DNA from: a virus
DNA: 49,881 nt
Reading direction: 5' to 3' (one strand)
Virus record (IMG/VR): IMGVR_UViG_3300008113_000075
Coordinates: 1 to 49,881 of that record
Positions 16,351 through 26,200 of this stretch are shown in pieces. Position 1 is the first letter of the stretch. Each line of letters opens with the position of its first letter. Below the pieces are notes generated by a model. That model was not told the DNA's origin, made no database searches, and saw nothing but the letters and a program-made list of their open reading frames with translations. The translations under genes and the position numbers were made by a program.

Positions 16351-18534
16351 TTATCTTATTTGATCTATTTCAAATATTAAATTTTTAGCATCTATACAAA
16401 CTATATCAAATATAGGTTTATAATTAGAACTAGAGAATTGTATATTTAGGAATCCAGCTACAACGGAAGAGTAAGGAACTCCAGAAGGGTTAGATTTAGG
16501 ATATTCACCTAGAGCATCGGTAAGAATAACTAAAGAATAATTACCAAGATCTATATCGTCTCCTATAATAAATCTTAATACCTGACCTTTCTCCCATTTA
16601 TTTATAGTGTCATCTATTCTTATAACTATATCATTATTAGCAGTTATAGATACTCCATTATTTTTATGTTTTAAATAATTAGTATAGATTGATAAAGGAA
16701 CTGTATTACCTGCAACAGGATTTATAGTAAATAATGAACTTGTTCCTATATTATAATCCTGCTGAGTTACATTTACCTTTAATATATTAGGTACGCTCCT
16801 ATCAACAGATGTACCGCTACCATCTTTTAAAAGATCTAGATTATAAGATAGATTAACAGAAGTTTGATTTTGTAATATATTATTTATTGTATCAGTATTC
16901 TGTTCTATTAGATTTAATATGTCTTGAGTATTATCAAAAAGAGCTTGATTTGCTTGTAATGAAGATTCTATTACGTCTAATCTATTTTTTATCTCAGTGC
17001 TATCGTCAGTATTAATTATTAAATCTTTAAGTCCTGCAATTTCCTCCTGCATTGCAGCAATCTGTAATGTTCTATCATTTAGATTTTTGGCTGCATCTTG
17101 TAGAACTGTAGCTGCGTCCATGAAGATAGAAAGTGAAAACGAAGAATAATCGTTTATCGCTTGCTCTACTCCTGTACTCTCTACATCAGTATCAAACTTA
17201 AGATTTATTTTAAATCCGTAAGAATTACCATTTAATTTAGTAATTGGGTCTGGTTTAAATTTCTTAAACGAAGGTAATTTAGCTGCATTGGTAGATACAG
17301 GCTCAGGATCATTTAAGAAAAGTATACCATAAAGATTCGTTTCAGAATCTGTTGGATTATTAGGATCATAAACATCATAATAAACCAAAACTGCATTAAA
17401 ATCAAAAGAAGTTGTAGTGGGGGTTCCGTTCCATTCCTCTATTGTAGAAATACCAACATAATTCTGTATTGCCTTATAAGAAGATGGATCAAAATCTATT
17501 TGTACCCCATCAAGATTACTTCTTTTATAAGTAACAGTATATCCAGTAGGTCCAGAAGCAGCTAAATATTTTTCTAATGTATAATTAGTAGAATCAAAAA
17601 AAGTTGGGTCAGTAAAATATGAATTGGCCTCGTCTCTAGGGGAATACCAATTATTAGAAAAAGATCCAGTAGCTGAAGTTCCACTAACTCCAGGATCTCC
17701 TAATGAATCCTGGTCAAATATAGCAAGTTTAGGTAAACCATTAGGGCCATATAGACCAGAAGCTGAATCTCTTCCTTGTAAATATTCAGTATCTGTTGGA
17801 TCTGGAGGTAAATGAGTCCATGTTCTGTCTGGATAATAATTCTCATCTGCTACTGTCTTAAACAAGACATAAGGAGTTCCTCCATCTCCAGTTGGTACAT
17901 GTATATAAACTTCAGAATATGCGTTCTCTGAATTTTGAACAGAGTTTACGACATCTATATCGCCAATATATTGTACTACTCTTTCGTATCTTGGATTTGG
18001 ACTTCCGTTACCAGTAAGAAGAGTATCCTCCTCAACCCATCTTTTATCTGAGTATGGGTAACCGTCTTTAGTTGTTGTTGTTGATTGGTTTAAAGAAGCA
18101 ACTACTTCATTAGTATTAGCAGCTCTATATCTTACACCACTTAACTCTTTTATCCATTTCCAAAATATTCTTTCAGAAACATTTCTTTTAAGTTCTGGAT
18201 TATAATTTGGATCAGATATAACGGTAGATTCTAGATTCAAACAATAATTTTGAAAAGATATCTCAGGAGATGGACTTAAATTATTTGGGTTAGTAAGTAT
18301 AAAATCTCCTTCTGCTGCGTCTAAAAATGTACTATCTATAGCATTAAATCTTAAAGCATTTTCTCCGTAAATTGGACTACCAAACTCAGGAAGTTTTAAA
18401 AGTGCATATTTAGAGAACGTAAACTTCTTAAGAGAGTTATTAAAAGTTAAAGTTAAATCTTCTGCAGCAGAAGAAAAGGTATAAAAAGTACCTCCTTGAA
18501 CTGATATGGGTCTTATATAGGGTGTCTTTGCCAT
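16351..18534 (-). CDS. Large virion structural protein with central coiled coil
   Basis: 727 residues, opening MAKTPYIRPISVQGGTFYTF. The N-terminal 470 residues are beta-rich, with SAAEDLTLTFNNSLKKFTFS near the start and Tyr/Pro-rich loops. Residues about 478-568 form a long heptad-patterned coiled coil (IAAMQEEIAGLKDLI, then LIEQNTDTINNILQNQ). A final globular domain of about 150 residues follows and ends FDIVCIDAKNLIFEIDQIR. This head, stalk and tip layout suits a trimeric baseplate or fibre component. It lies 15 bases after the 305-residue gene and 4 bases before the 1159-residue gene. No enzymatic motif was seen. Confidence 0.65.
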   Translation of the reverse strand: MAKTPYIRPISVQGGTFYTFSSAAEDLTLTFNNSLKKFTFSKYALLKLPEFGSPIYGENALRFNAIDSTFLDAAEGDFILTNPNNLSPSPEISFQNYCLNLESTVISDPNYNPELKRNVSERIFWKWIKELSGVRYRAANTNEVVASLNQSTTTTKDGYPYSDKRWVEEDTLLTGNGSPNPRYERVVQYIGDIDVVNSVQNSENAYSEVYIHVPTGDGGTPYVLFKTVADENYYPDRTWTHLPPDPTDTEYLQGRDSASGLYGPNGLPKLAIFDQDSLGDPGVSGTSATGSFSNNWYSPRDEANSYFTDPTFFDSTNYTLEKYLAASGPTGYTVTYKRSNLDGVQIDFDPSSYKAIQNYVGISTIEEWNGTPTTTSFDFNAVLVYYDVYDPNNPTDSETNLYGILFLNDPEPVSTNAAKLPSFKKFKPDPITKLNGNSYGFKINLKFDTDVESTGVEQAINDYSSFSLSIFMDAATVLQDAAKNLNDRTLQIAAMQEEIAGLKDLIINTDDSTEIKNRLDVIESSLQANQALFDNTQDILNLIEQNTDTINNILQNQTSVNLSYNLDLLKDGSGTSVDRSVPNILKVNVTQQDYNIGTSSLFTINPVAGNTVPLSIYTNYLKHKNNGVSITANNDIVIRIDDTINKWEKGQVLRFIIGDDIDLGNYSLVILTDALGEYPKSNPSGVPYSSVVAGFLNIQFSSSNYKPIFDIVCIDAKNLIFEIDQIR

Positions 18535-18535
18535 T

Positions 18536-18547
18536 TATTTAATACTT
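18536..18547 (-). promoter_or_regulatory. Recurrent intergenic 12-mer AAGTATTAAATA (copy 2)
   Basis: Exact copy of the motif at 93-104, in the 15-base gap just before the ATG of the 727-residue gene. It is too close to the start to give that gene a normal leader, so if it is a promoter it would serve a leaderless or later start. A different role, such as in translation or RNA processing, is equally possible. Confidence 0.25.
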
Positions 18548-18549
18548 AA

Positions 18550-19467
18550 TTAGTATGTGAATCCTTGTGTACAGTTTACAACGACCCAAGAACCTTTTTG
18601 AGTTGGCTGTCCTTGATCTATTCTAGGTTCCCACATAAGAGTAACAGAAGACTTATATTGATCCCCTGGTGTTTGTATATTAGGATCTGAATAAGATCCG
18701 TCTCCTGTTGAAAATCCTGTATAATAGTAAGGCGAAGGTCCAGTTACTCCAGTAGAAATTATTCCAGGAGTTGTGGCAGTATCTATTAGCGTTACTGTAT
18801 AGCCAGCAGGGATATCAGAAGCAGTTGCTCCAGAACCTGTTGTTGCATAAAAGAAAAATCCACTGGCAAATCCAGCATCAGCCGGCGCACTTGAAACATA
18901 GTCTGATTGTATATAGATAACATTTTCGGTTAAAGTTAATTGATAAGGTGTGGAATATGTTCCAGTAACACCTGCTCCAGGAGCAGAAGGAAATGCTGTT
19001 GTCGAACCAACTGTTGCTTTTCTATTTGTATTAACAAAATTACCAGAAGCCCCTATACTAACTCTTCCCTCTACATTAAGAACACTTTGGAATGTTGCAG
19101 TTGCTCCGAAAGTTGCTGATCCAGAAGCACCAAATGTATTGGATTGTAAAACATTAGAAAAAATACCTGTAGCTCCTGCTATAGTATTGGAAGATATAAT
19201 AGATCCTCCACTTGCTCCTGTTCCGTATATTTGTATAAGCGGTGATCCAGATGCTGGCATCACCAAGCTATTAGCCATTAACGATTTGGCTTTAATTTGC
19301 CCACTAGATGCAGAAGATACGTCTAACGATCCAGTTAATACGTTTATATTAAAAGAATTTTCTAAATCGTTATAAGCATTCTCAAGCAATAAAAAGTTAG
19401 CATTGATAGTTAACCTAGACCCGGATATAGAATCGGTTCCGAGAATTTCTGTAATTGTAATTGCCAT
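18550..19467 (-). CDS. Fibre or baseplate-decoration protein, Gly/Ala/Ser-rich
   Basis: 305 residues. The N terminus MAITITEILGTDSISGSRLT, followed by a helical segment INANFLLLENAYNDLENSF, resembles the short N-terminal module found on many T4-like fibre proteins. Residues about 60-150 are simple Gly/Ala/Ser/Thr repeats (GASGSATFGATATFQSVLNV) typical of trimeric beta-helices. The C-terminal half is a compact domain ending SWVVVNCTQGFTY. It is the first gene of the left structural block, 85 bases from the oppositely oriented phoH, with AAAGGAAAATCAAATG as a good ribosome site. The recurrent 12-mer lies about 31 bases upstream. Confidence 0.6.
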   Translation of the reverse strand: MAITITEILGTDSISGSRLTINANFLLLENAYNDLENSFNINVLTGSLDVSSASSGQIKAKSLMANSLVMPASGSPLIQIYGTGASGGSIISSNTIAGATGIFSNVLQSNTFGASGSATFGATATFQSVLNVEGRVSIGASGNFVNTNRKATVGSTTAFPSAPGAGVTGTYSTPYQLTLTENVIYIQSDYVSSAPADAGFASGFFFYATTGSGATASDIPAGYTVTLIDTATTPGIISTGVTGPSPYYYTGFSTGDGSYSDPNIQTPGDQYKSSVTLMWEPRIDQGQPTQKGSWVVVNCTQGFTY

Positions 19468-19481
19468 TTGATTTTCCTTTT

Positions 19482-19512
19482 TTTGATATATATCCTGTAT
19501 TTAATACTTTAA
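19482..19512 (+). promoter_or_regulatory. Candidate promoter for phoH, Bacteroidota-like spacing
   Basis: Plus strand has TTTG at 19482-19485 and TACTTTAA at 19505-19512, with 19 bases between. The Bacteroides consensus is TTTG, a spacer of about 19-20, then TAnnTTTG; only TAnnTT of the second box matches. phoH needs its own promoter because it is the sole plus-strand gene. The match is partial and overlaps the minus-strand 12-mer. Confidence 0.25.
19498..19509 (-). promoter_or_regulatory. Recurrent intergenic 12-mer AAGTATTAAATA (copy 3), candidate promoter of left structural block
   Basis: Minus strand AAGTATTAAATA about 31 bases before the ATG of the 305-residue gene, the same spacing as copy 1 to its gene. 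The region between the divergent phoH and the 305-residue gene is where a promoter must lie for leftward transcription. Promoter function is inferred from position and recurrence. Confidence 0.4.
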
Positions 19513-19552
19513 GAAAAGACAGGGTTAATTATTAAACCGAGAAACATCGAAT

Positions 19553-20254
19553 ATGTTTCTCAAAATAAAAAAAAATCTTATGGTTACAGGAAGCAATTGG
19601 ACTCAAAAAAGAAAACCCAAAAATCCCATCAAATTTAAAATCAATTTAAATGAGGAGCAAAAGGATGCTAAAGCTATTATTTTAGAAAATCCGGTAAATG
19701 TTCTTAAGGGTGCAGCAGGATCAGGTAAAACCTTGCTAGCGGTACAAATAGCTTTAGATATGCTATTTAATAGGGAGATTGAAAAGCTAGTTATTACTAG
19801 ACCGACAGTAGCAAAAGAGGATATAGGATTCCTTCCAGGGGATCTTAAAGAAAAGATGGATCCGTGGTTAGCTCCTATTTATGCAAATCTAGAAATGGTC
19901 TACGAAAAAACCAAGATTGAAAAATTACTAAGTGAAGGAATAATAGAAATACTTCCATTTCCTTTCATGAGAGGTAGAACATTAGTTAATTCTTGTGTAA
20001 TTGTTGACGAGGCACAAAACGTAACTATGAGTCAGATGGAAATGGTACTAGGAAGACTTGGTATAGGTTCTAAAATAATAATATGTGGTGATACTTCACA
20101 GATAGATCTAAAGAACAAAAAGGAATCTGGACTAGATTTTATGAATACTCTTTCTGCAAGAGTTCCGGGGGTTAAAGTTATTACTCTTAAGAAAAATCAC
20201 AGACACCCTATAGTTCCTGAAATATTAGATGTGTACAAGGAGTATACAACATAG
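19553..20254 (+). CDS. phoH: PhoH-like ATPase
   Basis: 233 residues of the PhoH family, P-loop ATPases related to the N-terminal half of superfamily 1 helicases. Walker A is GAAGSGKT at residues 53-60, Walker B is VIVDEAQN at 149-156, and IICGDTSQIDL follows at about 177-187. KKNHRHPIVPEILDVY near the end carries the conserved basic patch. PhoH is common in large phages; its role there is unsettled, with RNA metabolism and phosphate stress proposed. Two starts are possible: the ATG at 19553, or one at 19580 after a run of nine A. Neither has a clear ribosome site, and residues 1-9 look like low-complexity leader. It is the only plus-strand gene and converges with the 2258-residue gene, leaving 14 bases between stops. 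Confidence 0.92.
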   Translation: MFLKIKKNLMVTGSNWTQKRKPKNPIKFKINLNEEQKDAKAIILENPVNVLKGAAGSGKTLLAVQIALDMLFNREIEKLVITRPTVAKEDIGFLPGDLKEKMDPWLAPIYANLEMVYEKTKIEKLLSEGIIEILPFPFMRGRTLVNSCVIVDEAQNVTMSQMEMVLGRLGIGSKIIICGDTSQIDLKNKKESGLDFMNTLSARVPGVKVITLKKNHRHPIVPEILDVYKEYTT

Positions 20255-20268
20255 AAGATGAATAGGAA

Positions 20269-23200
20269 TTAATCTATATCGAACCTAGATAGAGGTGGAA
20301 ACCCTAATTCTTTTCTATCGTAATATATTGTTCTTAGTAAGTAATCATTAGGATTAACAACCTCTGGTTTAAGATCTCCAGCAAAAGCTTCCTTATGATC
20401 TATAACTCTTATTTTACCAGAATGTGATGTTTCGTAAATGTTACCATTTGCATCCTGAAGTTCACAAGCGATAGAATAGAATCCAGGATTTAAGAATGTC
20501 CATATAAAATATGGGGACTTTCTTATTTTAACTATAACTTCACCAGTTTCTGTATCGCTTAAAGTCCATATGTGGTCTTTCTTTCCAGGGATTAAAGAAT
20601 CTATCGGATTTATAAATATAGTGGTTGCTAAAGGTATTTCAAATTCATCTCTATAGAATTTTTCCTCCTTCCAAGACCATGCGTGAGACCCAAGCCAAGA
20701 TTGTACTGATCCTATCTTATTACCACCTTTGAATCTTTCCTTTGGTATTTTTCCTAAGAAAGCATCTAGATTTCCTCCAGGTGGGGATAAAATAACATAA
20801 GGTGAAAATTCAGATTCCCCTTCAAAATAACCAGTTATATAAATATTTTCTTCTTTATCCAAAACTAGATCAGCTCCTGAATCATTGTTAATACCTCCAG
20901 CTGTTACTATATCTACTAATAATCCATCCTTATTGAATTTAGTTAAATATATGTCTGTTCCCCCTCTTGATTCTATTTCCTCCGGAGAAAAATACGCTGG
21001 TGAAGTGTATGATCCTGTTATATAAACATTTTCCTCAGAATCACTTTCTATATCGTGAGCAGTATCACCCCCCAATCCTCCGCACATTTTCATCCAAATC
21101 AATTTTCCAGTGGACAACAGTTTTATTACAAATATATCAGTTGTTCCAGGGAATGAAGATAATGTCTGGTCCTCTATTTTTATAGTTCCTTCATATGAAC
21201 CACTAATTAATACGTGTCCATTAGGATCTAAACATATTGATGAAGAGCCAAAAGATGTGGAAGAATCGTATCCAATACTATTAGCCCATAAGCATTCCCC
21301 GTCTCCTGTATAGAATTTAGCTATAAACATATCAGGATTACCCACACCGGTTAATTGTATAGGTCCTAAATCTATCTGAGAATCAAATACCCCAGTTAAA
21401 TAAAGGTATTCTTCTTTTAGTATTCCTATCTCATATGCTTTAGAATACGTGGTATTCGTAAATTGCTTAGCCCAAACAAAAGTCATAGAAGGATCTAATT
21501 TAGCTAAGAATCCAGAATCTTGTCCGGTTGATATTAAAGATGACGAGCCAAGGATTAGATTTCCTTGGAATCCTCCACATATATAAATATTTTCATACTT
21601 ATCTACTTTAATATCGCCTATGTATTGATCTGGTGTAATAGGTATATTCAAAGAATTTAATAAAACACCATCAAAATTAAACTTATCTATTTGTATAAAT
21701 CCAGTAAGATTATTATCGCTAACTACATATATGTTTCCATTCGTATCTGTTATAACAGATCTAGCATAAATAGGGCCTTGAGGTGATGTTGATGCTATAG
21801 ATCTAGCCCATTGTATAACTCCGCCTTTATTATATTTAGCTATATAAACTCCTTGGTCTAATGATGTTAGATATAGATCCTGAGTACCTATATTATTAAC
21901 CTCACCCATAAATATAGTACCAGTAAAGTCTCCAATAGCTATTATGTCACCCTCGTTGTCTACTGTAACCTTGACACCCTGGTCAGGATTGCTATTACCT
22001 AGTGTTATAACCCATTCGAAATTATCAAAAAGATCCCTAGATTTTTTCTTAGCTATTCTCTCTATTTGGGAGTTTTTCCAGTAAGGTTCTTTATTGGCTT
22101 TGCCGTTTAAAATATCTCTTAAGGGAGCGTATAAGAAGACATCGTCTATATTCAAAGATGGAAATTGGTCTTTCAATCGATCGATGCTGTAGCGCTGCCA
22201 AATAGGCTTATACCAAGAATATCTATCAACATTAGGCATGATAGGTCTGGTGTAATCTGAATTTAAAGTTATATTATCATAATAAGGGCCAACTATAAAG
22301 TTAAAACCTAATTGTGATGTGCCTATACCAGAATCAAAAATATATTCTACTGACGGAAGAGGACTAGAAGTATCATGATAAATAAAATCCCATCCATTAG
22401 TACCAGGATCCTTAGATGTCGCCTGTATATGAGGTATTATATAATCTATTTTACCTATCTCTCCATCCTTTGTTAGAATTAAAAGATTCTTAGGGAAAGT
22501 TGTTTCCCCATTTTTAATAGTTTTCCATGGTGCGGATAATGATATCTTACCAAAATTACAATCAACAGGATTTATAAGAGTAGTTCCATCATTTCTATAT
22601 AAAACTTTAGTAAAATAGTATCCATCGAAATAATAAAGCTCTGTATTAGAAGGGGAAGAACTAGAATCTATAGTAAACCATATATTACTGTTTCCTGTTT
22701 CTATTATGCTTTTTACAGATCCTAAATTTAGTTCAGGATTAGTAGCATTGTTCCAAACCGCCCATCTTATATCATCCCAATAAACTAAACCATCGGAAGT
22801 TCCTATCCATTTATGATTTAGCTTATCTAATTCAATAGAATAAACATTATTTGAAGGAATACCTGAGTTACCTATATTATAGTTTTTAAAATTAACCCCA
22901 TCAAATCTAGAAATTCCGTTATCTGTTGCTATCCATAAGTACCACTTGTTTATCGAGTAATATTGTAATTTAAGATCTCTTATATTATCGGAAGGTATAT
23001 CAGAATTAGAAGTTGTATAAAGATTCCAAGATTTTGCACTAGAATCATAGAAAAGTAATCCGTCATAAGAAGGTGAAGAGTTGCAAGTAAATCCTGCAAA
23101 TATGTCCCCTCTCTGCGGATTTATTTCTATACAATTTATACTAGAAGGTGTTATAGGAGATATTGGATTTCCTCCATTATCTACAAAATCATTAACAGAA

Positions 23201-26200
23201 TATGCAAAACTATCTGATGGATCTTTCTCGTTTATTTTAACTAGAGGTACAAGATTGTTTTCTAATCCTATCCATTTTATATCATTTCTATCTATTTTTA
23301 TACAATTAGTAAGAAGAGATACTCCAGGCATTACACTGTTACTTGAATCATAATTTGTGTAATTAACACCATCGAATTTTATGACATCCTCACCGGTTAC
23401 CCATATATCACCATCAGCATCCCAAGCTATTCCTGTAGGTTCAAATAGTACAGGCGAATAAGTAGGAACTTTATAAAATTTAGATTGTATATTTTTAGGT
23501 CCTGGATTTGTACTAAGATCTGGAGATATGGGATTAGCGTTAGGATAAAAATTATTAGAAAGCTCTGAAAATCCTCTTACAACATAATCAAACCTTTTTA
23601 TATTTTCGTCTATAGAATTGTTTAACTGATCCGCAGCTTCCTTAAGATCTAAATAATTATTTCCGGGAGAATCAGTCTCACCAAATACTAATCCATTAGA
23701 ATCTTCAGTAACCTTAACCCTATCTCCATATTGTAATGAATATAGATTAAACCCTCCTAGCCAATCATTATGATAATCGTACATATCCCAAGTATGGGCA
23801 TAAGCTTTTTCGAAAGAAAAATCTTCAAAAGTTTCCCACGATAAGCTTTTAGTTCCCCAATATCTCATTTCCTTCTTAGGTAATAAATTGAAGTCATAAT
23901 AAACATACTCCTCCCTTTCATTTAATCCGCCAGAGAAGGTGTTAATTGGAGTAGTTATTAAAAGAGATCCAGTTGTCTGAACTATAAATTGTTTACCGTT
24001 CCAAAGACTTCCAGAATTATTAGGTGCTTGAACTGTAAAAGTTTTATAATTAGTAGTAACAGAATCCACTAAATTTATAACCTTATACTTAGGATCTAGA
24101 GGAGACGAATTAATTATACTATATGCTAAGCTAGTAGTTGAGTTTAAATCTCCTTGGAAATTACAGTCTGCTATTAAAACAGCATCAGCATAAAATTTAA
24201 TATTACCTGTTCCATAAACATATCCTCCAGTTATTGCTGTTATAATAATCTCCGGTATTTGGAATGTGTTAGTTCCTGTTACTGTAATAGGATATTGACC
24301 TAATGAAGATCCTAAAGAATCATATATCCAAACAGTATTCCCCGACGAGTATCCATGGGGAGTTAATGTTGTAACTTCAGCTAAATCATATCCTCCTCCA
24401 ATATAGTTACTAACTATTGTTGCTATGTCAATTTGTTGAACTCCGACATCAAACGTAACGGTAGATTTTACCTCTGGTAATTTGGTTAATACCTCACATT
24501 GCTGTCCCTCATTAAAATTATTAGAATACTCTGGGTAATTCTGTATAAAATCAGATATGCTTAGTATTTTATTTGTGTTTTCTACTGGGAATATCCATTG
24601 TGAAGGATAGCTTTCCCATTTCAAAGGCATATTATCCCAATCATAACTTTCAGATTCCCTGAATCTAGTTAATGTATTTAATTCTATTCCTCTCTTATCT
24701 ACTTTTACTACGCCCCTTTTTATACCTAATGATATAGAATTCAATGTATCCCAAACCCTACATTTTATATTATATTCACCAGAGTAAGGTAAGAAATGAA
24801 CTATAGTTTCCAATTCTGGTAATCCTCCTCTTGTTTGATAGTAGTAAGGCTTATCGTCATCGTCTTTATAAATAGTCCATTCTATCTCATAAAAATCTAA
24901 ATAAGGTAATCTATTCCATGAATAGAATCCATTACTCTGTATAAAGTTCTCATAATAATCAAATACGTATGAACTGAACCCTAAATTAGTAGGACTCACT
25001 TTCCAATTTGAATATTCTCCAGCTCCTCTAGTATAAATCATCTGTATATAGAGGTTTCCTGTTAATGTATTATAGTCTCCAGCACTACAATATCCAAGAA
25101 CTAAATTTCCTGGCGAATCTACTGACTCAACCCTTACAAAAATAACATCTGGAAAAGTTGTGTCGAACCAATTATTTCCTGTGCCTATATTAATATTAAT
25201 TCCCACAGGGAATGTGGTTGGCAAAGTAAATAATGAAGTGCTATAAACTGTTTGTAAGCTACCCCCAGGATTAGGAGATGTAGTGCTTGAATAGCTAGCT
25301 ATTTGTAAGTCTGTTCTAGTTATTGTTGGATCTAAAGAGTTCCAGCTTCCACTCAATTCTTCCCAAGATAGATTAAAGGTATCATTTTTTATAATAACTG
25401 GACATCCAGCGGGAAAAACATAATCACTACCATCAGAGAAAAGTTTATATCCAGGAGGATCATAATCTCCGTCACCTAAAAATTTAGGCATTTCTCCATT
25501 TGTAATGTCCTGATAGAAAAGATTTACTGCATTTTCTAATGATGGTATAGTGGAGATAGGATATTCTTGAAAATATGAATAAGGATCTACTGTGTTTCCG
25601 TAATAGCTTATTCCCTCTTCTACTCCATTTATATTTGGATATAAAAGACCGCTCTGATTTGGTTTTGTATAGAAAGGTCTAAGATCTTCTACGTATCCTC
25701 TTTCGGGATAAACATTAAAACCTACTTTTATACCCCCTTTTATTTCAGTGATATCTACAACATCAGTCCATCCTCTTGTTTTATATAAATTAAAATATAC
25801 ACCCTCTCCTGTAATATCTATTATCCTAGCATTTAAGGGAAGGTAGTCTCTTTTAAGTCTTTGCTTTAATCCAAAAAGTTTTATTAGTACCTCTTCTGGA
25901 CTAAAAGCAAAAGCATCTTCAACTATTGGATATCCGTACTGATCCTCCTCCTGATCTTCTACTACTCTATTTATATCATAGAATAATCCAAATAAAGCAG
26001 TTTTCTTATAAGACTTGGACGGGAAAAGACTTTCGAATTGTTTTTTTAAACCAAACGTACCGTCTTTTTTCTTACCGTATATTTCTACCTGCTTAAACTT
26101 TCCCTGGTTCTCATCCTTTATTAAACTACTTATTAGTTCCAATTTATTAAGTCCCTCTATATTAGGCTGGCTTAATTGATTTAATATTTTTTGGTTTTGT

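Noticed and set aside
18950-19375. 141-codon plus-strand open frame
   Set aside because: Antisense to the Gly/Ala/Ser-rich 305-residue fibre gene; low complexity there keeps the reverse frame open by chance.
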